From Thermothelomyces thermophilus ATCC 42464 (lineage: Eukaryota; Ascomycota; Sordariomycetes; Sordariales; Chaetomiaceae), in NCBI RefSeq assembly GCF_000226095.1, contig NC_016472.1, positions 7,068,001 through 7,132,000 on the forward strand: a stretch of DNA of 64,000 bases, in the 5' to 3' direction. Each line of letters starts with the position of its first letter. The first letter of the stretch is position 1. Made by a program: the position numbers and the translations under genes. Below, piece after piece: positions 21,072 through 30,713 of this stretch. The notes beneath the pieces were generated by a model. It searched no databases. It saw only the letters and a list, made by a program, of their open reading frames with translations, and had not been told where the DNA came from.

Positions 21072-23326
21072 ATAGTTTAGAACAGAGGTAACTTCGACCT
21101 CGATATCGACATAGCTACTAACGTCATAGCCAAATAGCTACTTACTTAGCTTAATTAACTCTAGCAATAGATCTAGGAGTTAGACTAGAGAGACAAGGCT
21201 ACTTAAGCTTAAATCAAGGAACTCGAGAACCGCGAAAAGTACTTGTAGAAGTTAGTTAACGAGGCCTACGCCAAAATCAAGGCACTCGAGGGTGCCAAAG
21301 CGAAGCGCATTAAGATTGAACTACCTGGCAAATACAGAGGAACTAAGGAAGATCTTATAAGATTCCTAACAAACCTCCGATCTTACTTCTAGCTTAATGA
21401 TGACAAGTTTCTAGACGACAAAGCCAAAGTCCTCTACGTAGTTACGAGACTAGAGGGCAAGGCACTTAGATAGTTCGAGCCTATATAGAACGACTATCTT
21501 ACTAAGGAAGACGAAGACAAACGAGACGCGTTTACGTAGGCAGTCTTCCGATCTTACGACCGTTTTAAAGAAGAGCTTCGGAAAGTTTTTAGCGATAAAG
21601 ACAAGAAGATTTATATATAAGAAAGACTCGCCAATCTCTGACAGACTAAGTTAGTAGCCTCTTACGCCGTATAGTTTAGACAGGACATACTTAAGTCTCA
21701 GCTTAATAATGAGGTGTTAATGTAATTGTTCTATAATGGCCTAAAAGAAAAGGTTAAGGACAAGCTATATAAGTACGATCGGCCTAAGACTCTAGATAAA
21801 TATATTACGTAGGCTATTAGGATCGATAATCGACTCTACGTACAAGAGTAGCAGAAACGAGGTTAAATAAACGGAACTATAGTTAAGGCTAACAACAAGA
21901 AAAAGCGAGCGTACGTCAGTACCTCGTACGGGACGTACCCCGGAGCTATAGATATAGATACAGTATAGAAGCAGGACTAGAAGAAGATGACTAAAGACAA
22001 GTCTAATGTTACCTACTATAACTATAGAAAGAAAGGGCACTATAAGTAAGAATGCCAAAGCCCGAAGAAAGAATAGAAACCAGCCCCTAAGAAGGAAATT
22101 ACGGCTATCGACGAAACTACTAAGGACGTTATCGAAGTAGCGGCCACGAAGACAAAGGTAGTGATACAGACAGTCTCGGACACGATGGTAATGGTAAAGA
22201 CGAACAAGCACCGTACTCCGAACTGGTCACTATAGATCTAGAGACAGGTCTTGCTAAATAGGACATAGCAGGAGAGTATACGCCGCCAATTTCGATTCTC
22301 CTAGCCTTGAGGCAGTGGGGTTTTACAGTCATATAGAGGCAGGATAGATTATAGACAACCGACACCTAAGGAATCGAAAGACCCAGACCTAATGTTCTAT
22401 TCCTCTAGGAATGAATTAAATGGTACCGTAACGAAGTTTTCTAGCTTAATACGGAACTACGTAAACAGGATAGGCGCTTGACTTGACTTACCTAGTAGAG
22501 CGTTAAGATAAGGGACAAAATAAGGGAACTCTAACGTATCGTAGAAACCATTAAAGGAGAATAGCCTGTAATATATAATAGGCCTAATAGCTATACCGAG
22601 TATCTTAATGGCTAGTAACTTAGTAACGATATATAGAACCTAGAATACTAGTTTATATATATAAACTATAGAAAAGACAAGCGTATATAGGAAAGCTACT
22701 AGAAGAAATACTCTTATCTTAGCATTAGAGTACCTACAGCCTATATATAGTAGGAAGGATTCGGGAAAGAATTCTAATACCTCCTAGGCAACGCTATACG
22801 ACTATACCCTCGACATAAGGCACATACGTAAGTGCCCTAGTTCTAATGTATAGCATACGAATGCCGATATCACTTCCGCGACAAATTCGAAAACAATCAC
22901 TAGCCGACCTAACAAGGAAATGAGGACGGAAGCTTACGCCCTGTAGAATAGGTCTACGATACAGGAAACAGAGCAGCCGAATTGCTCTAGAAGATCGAAG
23001 CCTACAATTTAGAAGGCATTACGATAGTTCTAAGACAAGCCTAGCCTAGGCACTACGGAACCGGACGAGACATATAAGACTCGTGCTAGAGTAACGATTG
23101 CCTCTATCATATAGACGAAAAGAAATTGCGAATTCGGGAGCTTTAGACGAAGCTATAGCACGTATGATAGAAAGCAGAACAGACCTAATAGTAGGAAGCC
23201 GTAAGCACTCAATAGCTTATAGAAATGAGCACGATTAACGAAGCTACTATTAGCCGAACAACCGAAGAGGTTAGCACTAACCTAGGAAACGGGTTAGGGC
23301 CCTTCGAGGGGCCCGGAAACCATTAA
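21072..23326 (+). pseudogene. Z5 gag with 7-bp deletion
   Basis: The start codon position 21072 reads ATA for ATG, and TAA is at 23324-23326. The length is 2255 nt, 7 less than the family value. Near 22147 the copy reads 'ccacgaagacaaagg' where others read 'ccacgagctacgaagac', a loss between two ACGA repeats that shifts the frame. The zinc knuckle is at about 22014-22058 (Tyr-x2-Tyr-x4-His-x4-Cys, Tyr replacing Cys). The C-terminal extension of about 425 residues contains NNHQPT and a Gln-rich tail. The palindrome GGGCCCTTCGAGGGGCCC (23298-23315) is in the last codons. Confidence 0.85.
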
Positions 23327-26300
23327 CGCCCACGTAGCGGCAAGTGGTAGTGTAGTATAGGAGGGACTGGCGTAAGAGACCACTATATCGAGACTTCCTG
23401 GCAGAAGCATAGGAAATCGCTACAATCTTTAGACGACGGCGGTAAGACAAGCGACTATAGATAACAGTATAATGGAAATAGCACGAAATGCTTGTACTAG
23501 TAGATAGTAGAGTAGAGATGAACCTGATTTCGCCAACACTTGTAAATTAGCTACGGATACCCTAGAGAATAAAGCGGAAGCATAGCATAGTCAAAAGGCT
23601 ACTTCTAATATAATAGGTACGTAGGGAGACCAAACTAATCAATATTACTATGGTAGGAAAGACTATAGTAGTCGTATTTAGCATTATAGATATAGGTAAC
23701 GACAAAGATATAATATTAGGGTTACTATAGTATGAAGATTACGACCTAGATATTAGCTAGAAGAATGGTAGCTACCTACGACCCTAAACAGAGTTATATT
23801 TGACTAGCAAGATAGGGAGTATACAAAGATCACAAGCAGACAATACTTAAGGAAAGGCATATCCTACAGATCTACCGTAAGAGACAGACAGTAATAGGCA
23901 GACCACTACAGACTCTAGAAGAGGCAGCACAACGATATCGATATCACGACAGGAGGAACGAGCTAAATCGCCGATAGCTGTTCTCTCTATTAACGAATAC
24001 AGAGCACTATAATTAGAGTAGTAGGTTGAGATAGGAGAAATCACTAGCATCGCTATAGACGGAACCAAGTTCGTATACTACTAGAAAAATAAGAGACGAG
24101 ACAAGACTAGGGAAGTACCGAAGGAGTATAAGGGACACCTAGCATTCGAACCGAAGTATCTAGAAGGATTACCAGAATACGGCCCATGGGATCACGAGAT
24201 TAAGCTTAAGGAAGGAGCATGACTGAAGTTCTTCAAGATTTATTATACAACCTAGACATAGAATGAAGAACTTAAGCGATATTTGGAGGAGAACCTTTGA
24301 AGAGGATATATCTGCCTGTCGATATCGCCAGTAGGCTACCTAATCCTGTTTGTGCCTAAGAAAGACGGAAAGCTACGGTTATATGTTAACTATTGGCAAC
24401 TTAACGAATAGACTGTGAAAAATCGATACCTGTTACCGCTAATCTTATAGCTCTGAGATTAGTTAGCAAGAGCCTAATATTTTATACGTCTTGACTTGCT
24501 ATCGGCCTATAACTATATATAGATTAGAGAAGGCAACAAGTAGAAAATAGCCTTTAGGACACCTTATAGCTACTACAAGTACCTCGTCATGCCATTCGGA
24601 TTTACAAACGCGCTAGCAACGTTCCAAGCCCTAATTAATCAAGCTATCTAACCCTTTCTTGACAAATTTATAGTATGTTATCTCGACAATATACTTATCT
24701 TCTCCAAGACAATAGACAAATACCAGAAGTACATAGAAGTAGTGCTAGACGCGCTACACGTATATAAGCTATTAGTCAACAAGGAAAAGAGCGAATTCCA
24801 TGTCAGGAAGACAGTCTTTTTAGGATACGAGATATCCCTAGGACAAATCCGGATAGAACCTTCAAAGGTTAAAGCTATTAAGAATTAGCTATGACTGACG
24901 TTAGTCACGGAAGTACGAAGCTTTATCGGATTTACGAACTTCTACTAAATGTTTATTAGGAACTTTAGAGCGATCGCATAACCTTTGTACGAACTCACCA
25001 AGAAGAACGCTAAATTCTAATGGGAAGAGCAATATAAGCAAGCATTTATATAGATCTATAACGCTATTACTAAAGATCTAGTACTAGTACTACCAGACCC
25101 TAAGAAGCTATTCGAGGTAGAAACGGACGCTTTAGACTACGCTATTAGAGGATAATTAGGATAACAAGACAAACAAGGAAAGCTATATCCTATAGCCTTC
25201 TTTTTAAAGAAGCTCGACAGACTACGTCTCAATTATCTAATTCACGACAAGGAACTACTTACAATTATCAAAGCTTTCAAGGAATGGCGACTATACCTTA
25301 GTAGCACGATTAAACTAGTACAAGTATATATAGATTATAAGAATTTACGATACTTTATAACGATAAAGGAACTTAACAGACAACAAATACGATAGGCAGA
25401 ATTCCTCGTAGAATTCAACTTTGAGATCCATTACAAGAAGGGCAAAGAAAACGTACAAGCAGACATTTTAAGTCGACGAACAGATCATACGAAAGGACGA
25501 ACAGGAACAACACCACCGTTGTTCAAGGAACGAACAGACGGAACGCTATATCACGAAACACAGATACCTGTAGAAGATGATCTACTTGACTCGTTCCTAG
25601 AATGCTACATAATCTTTCGAGAAGAAAGGATTAACAAGGCATAGTATTAAGTAGCACCCGGACTAGTAGTACCTAATGGAGTAGAAGAGAAAGATAGGAA
25701 ACTCTGGTACCAAGGCAAAGCGTATATCTATAACAAAGACCAATAGCTACGAATGATTCGAGAACTCTACGAGTTAAAACTCGGAGGATACAAGGGAGTT
25801 ATAAAGACTATCGTATAAGTTAAGAGACACTATGACTTTCTATAGTTAACGGCACGAGTTAAGGAAGTTGTACGAAGCTACGACATCTACAATTGAAGCA
25901 AAACGGTACGATACAAGCCGTATAGGCTACTTTAGCCACTGCTAATAGCTGACAAACCATAGAGTTTAGTTACGATAGACTTCATTACAAAGCTGCTAGA
26001 ATCCAAGGACACGGCTATAGGAGTAATCTACGACAGTATTCTTACTATAGTAGATTGCCTAACTAAATAGGTATACTTCTTTCCCTATAAGGAGTCCTAG
26101 ATAGCTAAATAGCTAGCAGACGTGATCTATTGGCAAGTTGCATCAGTGCATGCTTAGCCGCAAGAATGGATCACCAACAGAGACACCAAGTTCATATCGA
26201 AGTTCTAGCAAGCGTTAATACGACGATTAGGCGTCAATAGCAAACTGTCAACAGCATATTACCTGCAGACTGACAGACAAACGGAACGATTAAACTAAGT

Positions 26301-27054
26301 TATTAAGCAATACCTCTGCTCTTATGTCAATTACTAGCAAGACGACTAGGTCATACTATTACTAACAGTATAACTCGCTTATAATATAACGCCAACGGAA
26401 ACGACTAAAGTTACACCGTTCTTCGCAAACTATAGATATAAAGCAGACCTTAGGCAAGGACCAGAGGTCATAGTGCCGAGAGCAGCAGTCAAAGCAGAAC
26501 AAATGTACACACTATATAAAAAGCTTAAAAAGGAACTCGAGTTTGTCAAGACTAGAATAAAGAACTACTACGACAAATATAGGCTCGAGGGACCTTGCCT
26601 AGAGAGGGGAGACAAAGTCTACCTAATTGCACGAAACCTATAAACTAAACGACTAAGTACGAAGCTAGACTTCAAGAAGGTCGGACCTTTCGTTATCAAA
26701 GAACGAATTTCAATATCTAACTACCGACTATCGTTACCATCATCTATATGACTATAGACGGATATTTTTTATATTTCGCTTCTCGAACTAGCACCGAAAA
26801 ACGCTAAGGTTACTATATATATTAAAGCAGAAGACAAGGAAGAAGAATAGGACATCGAAGAAATTCTAGATTTACGTATTATTAATAGGGAACTATAGTA
26901 CCTAGTCAAATAGCTTGATTTTAGACTAGAAGATAACTCATAGGAACTAGTTAAGAACTTAAACTGCCCTAAGAAACTAGAACAGTTCTATCGGCAGAAC
27001 CCGGATCGGCCAAAGGCAAACCTAGGACAGAACCGAAAATAGCGCCCTAGTTAA
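23295..27054 (+). pseudogene. Z5 pol polyprotein
   Basis: It stays in one frame from protease to stop TAA 27052-27054. The protease core LVLVDSR..MNLISP has Asp at 23503 and Gly of DSG changed to Arg. RT runs about 24230-24800, with the box YLDN (24679-24690; DD now DN). RNase H has VETD near 25107. In integrase, the catalytic Asp is at 25978, Asn (AAC) replaces Asp at 26176-26178, and Glu is at 26284, a D-x35-E spacing. A GPF motif lies near 26680, and a chromodomain (ILDL.IINREL.YLVK) at about 26850-26985. In-frame TAG/TAA replace Gln mostly. It overlaps the opposite-strand ORF by about 104 bp. Confidence 0.9.
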
Positions 27055-27561
27055 TAACGTCGACACCACTATTAAGTTATACGACGGCCCCCGATTCCTG
27101 CTATTCTACCGCCTCTAATTCGTCTAGATTTGACAAACCCCAAGCGACCATATCTACCCCCTTCTCCACTAGGAACTCTTATTATTTACAAACCTAAGTT
27201 AGATAGGCCAATGCCTTAGAAGCTTTATATTAATATTCCCGTAGCAAGGCTTCGGCCTCTTTCTCTTTAGCCTTTAAACGACGTTGCTTACGTATAATAC
27301 GATCTACTATATTGCGATCAGAGACGTGCCCTTATAAGAAAATAGGAACTTATAAGAAGAAACTAGAACGCCGGAACCATCGTAAGCACGACCCCAATAC
27401 ACGTAAGCCTTGTAGCGACGAGATTTTTCAATTATCTTATACACTCGGTTGTACTCTACACAATAGGAACACGCCATCACTACGAACCTATGATCGGAAA
27501 TAAACTAAGCCAAACGCTTATAACGAATAGACGCTAGGGATCTACGCGCGTTAGACGGCAT
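26951..27561 (-). pseudogene. Z5 opposite-strand ORF, Zn2Cys6-like
   Basis: ATG at 27561-27559 is 30 codons before the first Cys. The cluster (27382-27471) has spacing CX2CX6CX8CX2CX6C: the first two positions are TGT/TGT-type Cys and the rest are Tyr codons. A second part encodes a coiled coil with QQEFLVEKGVDMV and LSNLDELEAVEQQE, ending at TAA (26951-26953). Cluster and coil are in different frames, and an acceptor-like AATATAG precedes the second part (near 27310), suggesting an intron. The plus-strand ORF at 27312-27503 is its shadow. Confidence 0.72.
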
Positions 27562-27691
27562 AATTAATAACACGAAGGGTAACGAGGACTAAGGAGAAAA
27601 ACACGTACAAGGAACGCGAGGGATATTAGCGCTATTTAAGACGGCCTAAAAAGAGGGCTTTCGGGTCGAAAGCCTCGGAGGGAGGGCATCG

Positions 27692-28109
27692 TATTACGGA
27701 AATATATATACAGATACCGCCTAGGCCACCGGTACAAACGGGCCAATCAAGCCAAAGGAACAGAAGGACCAATTATAATATAGGAAGTATAGTGATCACT
27801 ACACTTACTAGCGATCAGGGTAATTACTACCATGTGATCACTTACAATCACCGTGATCAGGAGTGATCACTAGGATTATATATACATGTAGATAGTCACT
27901 CGTTATAGTAGACTCTGGGAGTTTACCAGTGGTAACAATCATAATTACAGTACTCGTACCAAGCATTGCTAATTACTGTGAGAGACAACTCTAGTATTGT
28001 TGTAAACCCTTTGGCTTTACCGAATCCCTCAGACGACCTGCCTGCTTGTCCCGCTCAATCTACCTCCGTCTGAACCCTTTTAGAAGCAGTCTGAGTTAGG
28101 TTTGTTATA
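27692..28109 (+). repeat. 3' LTR of Z5, U3 type E
   Basis: It follows the purine tract GGAGGGAGGGCATCG (27677-27691). It starts TATTACGGAAATATA and ends GTTTGTTATA, 418 bp. U3 contains three GTGATCAC octamers (27792-27799, 27834-27841, 27863-27870) and related GATCA boxes. Priming box AGTGGTAACAA is at 27928-27938. Confidence 0.9.
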
Positions 28110-29716
28110 AGTAACGATTGTCTTTATTACGCGGACGAAAAGAAATCGCGAATTTGGGAACTTTAGATAAAGCTATAACATATATAATAGAAAGTAGAAT
28201 AGACCTAATGGTAGGAAACTATAAGCACTTAATAGATTATAGAAATAAGTACGATTGACGAAGCTACTATTAGCTAAACAATCGAAGAGGTTAGCACTAA
28301 CCTAGGAAATAGGTTAGGGCTCTTTAAGGGGCCCGAAAACTATTAATAACTATATAGTAGCAAGTAGTAGCATAATATAGGAGGAACTAGCATAAGAGAC
28401 CACTATACCGAGACCTCCTAGCAGAAATATAGAAAATCGCTACAATCTTTAGACGACGGCAGTAAGATAAGCGACTTTAGATAATAGCATAATAGGAACA
28501 GCACGAAATGCTTATATTAGTAGATAGTAAAGTAGAAATGAACCTGATTTCGCTAATACTTATAAATTAGCTATAGATACCCTAGAGAATAAAGTAGAAG
28601 TACGATATAGTTAAGGGGCTATTTCCGACGTAATAGGTATATAAGGAGACTAAACCGATCAATATTACTATGGTAAGGAAGAGTATAATAGTTATATTTA
28701 ATATCGTAAACATAGGTAATGACAAAGATATAATATTAGGGTTACAATAGTATAAAGATTATAACCCGGATATTAGCTAGAAGAATAGTAGCTACCTATA
28801 ACCCTAAATAGAGTTATATTTAACTAGTAAGATAGGGAGTATATAAGGATTATAAGAGGACAATACTCAGGGAAAGGTATATCCTACAGATCTACCGTAA
28901 GAGACAGATAATAGTAGGCAGACTACTATAGACTCTAGAAGAGGCGGTATGATAATATCAACATTATAATAAGAGGAACGAGCTAAACTACCGATAGCTA
29001 TTCTCTCCGTTAACAAATGCAGAGCACTATAATTAGAGTAGTAGGTTAAGATAGGAGAAATCGCTAGCATCGCTATAGATAGAACTAAGTTTATATACTA
29101 TTAGAAAACCGAGAAATAAGACAAGACTAGGGAAGTACCGAAGGAGTACGAGGGACACCTAGCATTTAAACCAAAGTATTTAAAAGGATTACTAGAACAC
29201 GGCCTATAGGATTACGAGATTAAGCTTAAGGAAGGAGCATGACTAAAGTTCTTTAAGATCTACTATACGAGCTAGATATAGAATAAAGAACTTAAGTGAT
29301 ATTTGGAGGAAAACCTTTAAAGAGGATATATCTGCCTATTAACATTACTAGTAGGATACCTAATCCTGTTTATGCCTAAGAAAGACAGAAAGCTATAGTT
29401 ATATATCGACTATTAGTAACTTAACAAATAGACCATAAAAAACCGATACCTGTTACTGCTAATCTTACGGCTCCGAGATTAGTTAGCTGGAGCCTAATAT
29501 TTTATACGTCTTGACTTACTATCGGCCTATAACTATATATAGATTAAAGAAGGCAACGAGTGGAAAACGGCCTTTAGGATACCTTATAGCTACTACGAGT
29601 ACCTCGTCATGCTATTTAGACTTATAAACGCGCTAGTAACATTCTAAGCCCTAATCGATCAAGCTATCTAACCCTTTCTTAACAAATTTACAGTATATTA
29701 TCTCGACAACATACTT
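28110..29716 (+). pseudogene. Z6 gag end, protease and start of RT
   Basis: Gag ends at TAA 28344-28346. The protease core (LILVDS.VEMNLI) is near 28509-28545. RT motifs up to the catalytic box (YLDN, about 29698-29710) are present, then the reading is cut just after 'atacttat'. It is heavily mutated, with TAG/TAA at Gln codons and ATA for ATG. Downstream RT thumb, RNase H, integrase and chromodomain are absent. Confidence 0.82.
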
Positions 29717-29719
29717 ATT

Positions 29720-30166
29720 TCCTCTAGAGACTATATGCCTCGACAGAATAGCTTGGAACCCTACTTCTTTAAAAAATGTTTCTAGCGACAAAGATAAGCT
29801 AATCGACCGATAGCCGTCTAAAGTTAAGTCTAAAGAACGAAAAGGGCCTCTTTAGTGTCAGCCTCTTCTTATTCTATACGTTTTTGTTTAGATATAATCT
29901 TCGTCACTATAAAAGATTAGCTATAAATATTAAGGTAATAAATAAGGCTATAAACAAGCAGACGCTACATCGGAACTATTATAAGAACGACCCTAACGTA
30001 CGCACTCGCTATAGCGAGAAGAGCCTAACGCCATACAACAAGCCAAGTTCCGCTTAAAACACTACAAACATGGCATGACGTCCACGCCAGAAGAATCAAT
30101 AAAAGAAGCAAGCGTGGCGCGCTGTTAGGATTTTAAAGATCGGCGCTTAGAGATATAATCTGCTAT
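29720..30166 (-). pseudogene. Z6 opposite-strand ORF, Zn2Cys6-like, C-end lost
   Basis: The start is probably at 30166 (ATA for ATG), 32 codons before the first Cys. The cluster at 29981-30070 reads CX2CX6CX8CX2CX6C with four of six Cys still coded (positions 1, 2, 3, 5) and Tyr at 4 and 6; it includes CFKRNLAC and SECVR. A coiled coil follows. A GCTAATCTTTTATAG string (minus strand, near 29915) fits a branch site and acceptor. This is the best-preserved cluster in the window. The far C-terminus is lost with the deletion at about 29716. Confidence 0.75.
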
Positions 30167-30291
30167 CTTGTTAGCCACTAGCAGTACGGAAAAGGAGAAA
30201 AATTACGAGGTATACGTGGAAAAGAATGTTAGCGCTATTTGAAACGGCCTAAGAGGGCTTTTAGGTCGAAAGCCTTGAAGGAGGGGCATCG

Positions 30292-30713
30292 TGTCACGGA
30301 AATATACATGTAGGACGCCGCCTAAGCTGCCTCCCCCGACAAGCTAATAGGATAGCAGGTACGAACGGACCAATTAAGAAAGGATCACGCTTAGCAAAGT
30401 GATCTATATACTATGGGATCACTACCGTAGCCGTAATCTAGATAGCAAAGGATTACTAGATAAAGAGTAATCCTAGGATTATATATACATATAGATAGTT
30501 ACTCGTTATAGTAGACTCTAGGAGTTTACTAGTAATAGTAACCTACAATTATAGTACTTATACCAAGCATCGCTGGCTACTGTGAGAGATAACTCTAGTG
30601 TTGTTGTAAACCCTTTGGCTTTACCGAATCCCTCAGACGACCTGTACGCCTGCCCTGCTTAACCTACCTTTGTCTAAACCCTTTTGGAAGAAGTCTAAGT
30701 TAGGTTCGTTATA
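30292..30713 (+). repeat. 3' LTR of Z6, U3 type C
   Basis: It is preceded by the purine tract AGGAGGGGCATCG. It starts TGTCACGGAAATATACATG and ends GTTCGTTATA, 422 bp. It closely matches the Z11 5' LTR (62373-62794), including a missing stretch relative to Z8. Confidence 0.9.

Larger units (their letters stand above)
20593..28109 (+). mobile_element. Z5: complete but chimeric gypsy element
   Basis: Plus-strand order is 5' LTR type D, priming site, gag, pol, opposite-strand ORF, purine tract, 3' LTR type E. The LTRs are 452 and 418 bp with unrelated U3 parts, and the flanks CTATA (20588-20592) and AGTAA (28110-28114) do not match. The left flank is minus-strand Z4 while the right flank is plus-strand Z6. 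This fits ectopic recombination between two Z elements that removed the DNA between them. Apart from its stops and a 7-bp gag deletion, it is one of the least degraded copies. Confidence 0.85.
28110..30713 (+). mobile_element. Z6: gypsy remnant lacking 5' end and most of pol
   Basis: It begins in the Gag C-terminal extension ('agtaacgattg', as at 23091 in Z5), runs through protease into RT, then jumps at about 29711-29719 into the opposite-strand ORF region, purine tract and a type C LTR. After the LTR at 30713 the sequence is family F. The missing 5' part was probably lost in the rearrangement that made Z5. Confidence 0.85.

Noticed and set aside
27312-27503. Plus-strand ORF with several Cys and Arg
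   Set aside because: It is the complement of the Z5 cysteine-cluster ORF, where the minus strand shows the conserved spacing.
27780-27880. Possible CRISPR-like spaced repeats in U3
   Set aside because: The repeated units are 8-bp palindromes at irregular spacing in a fungal LTR.
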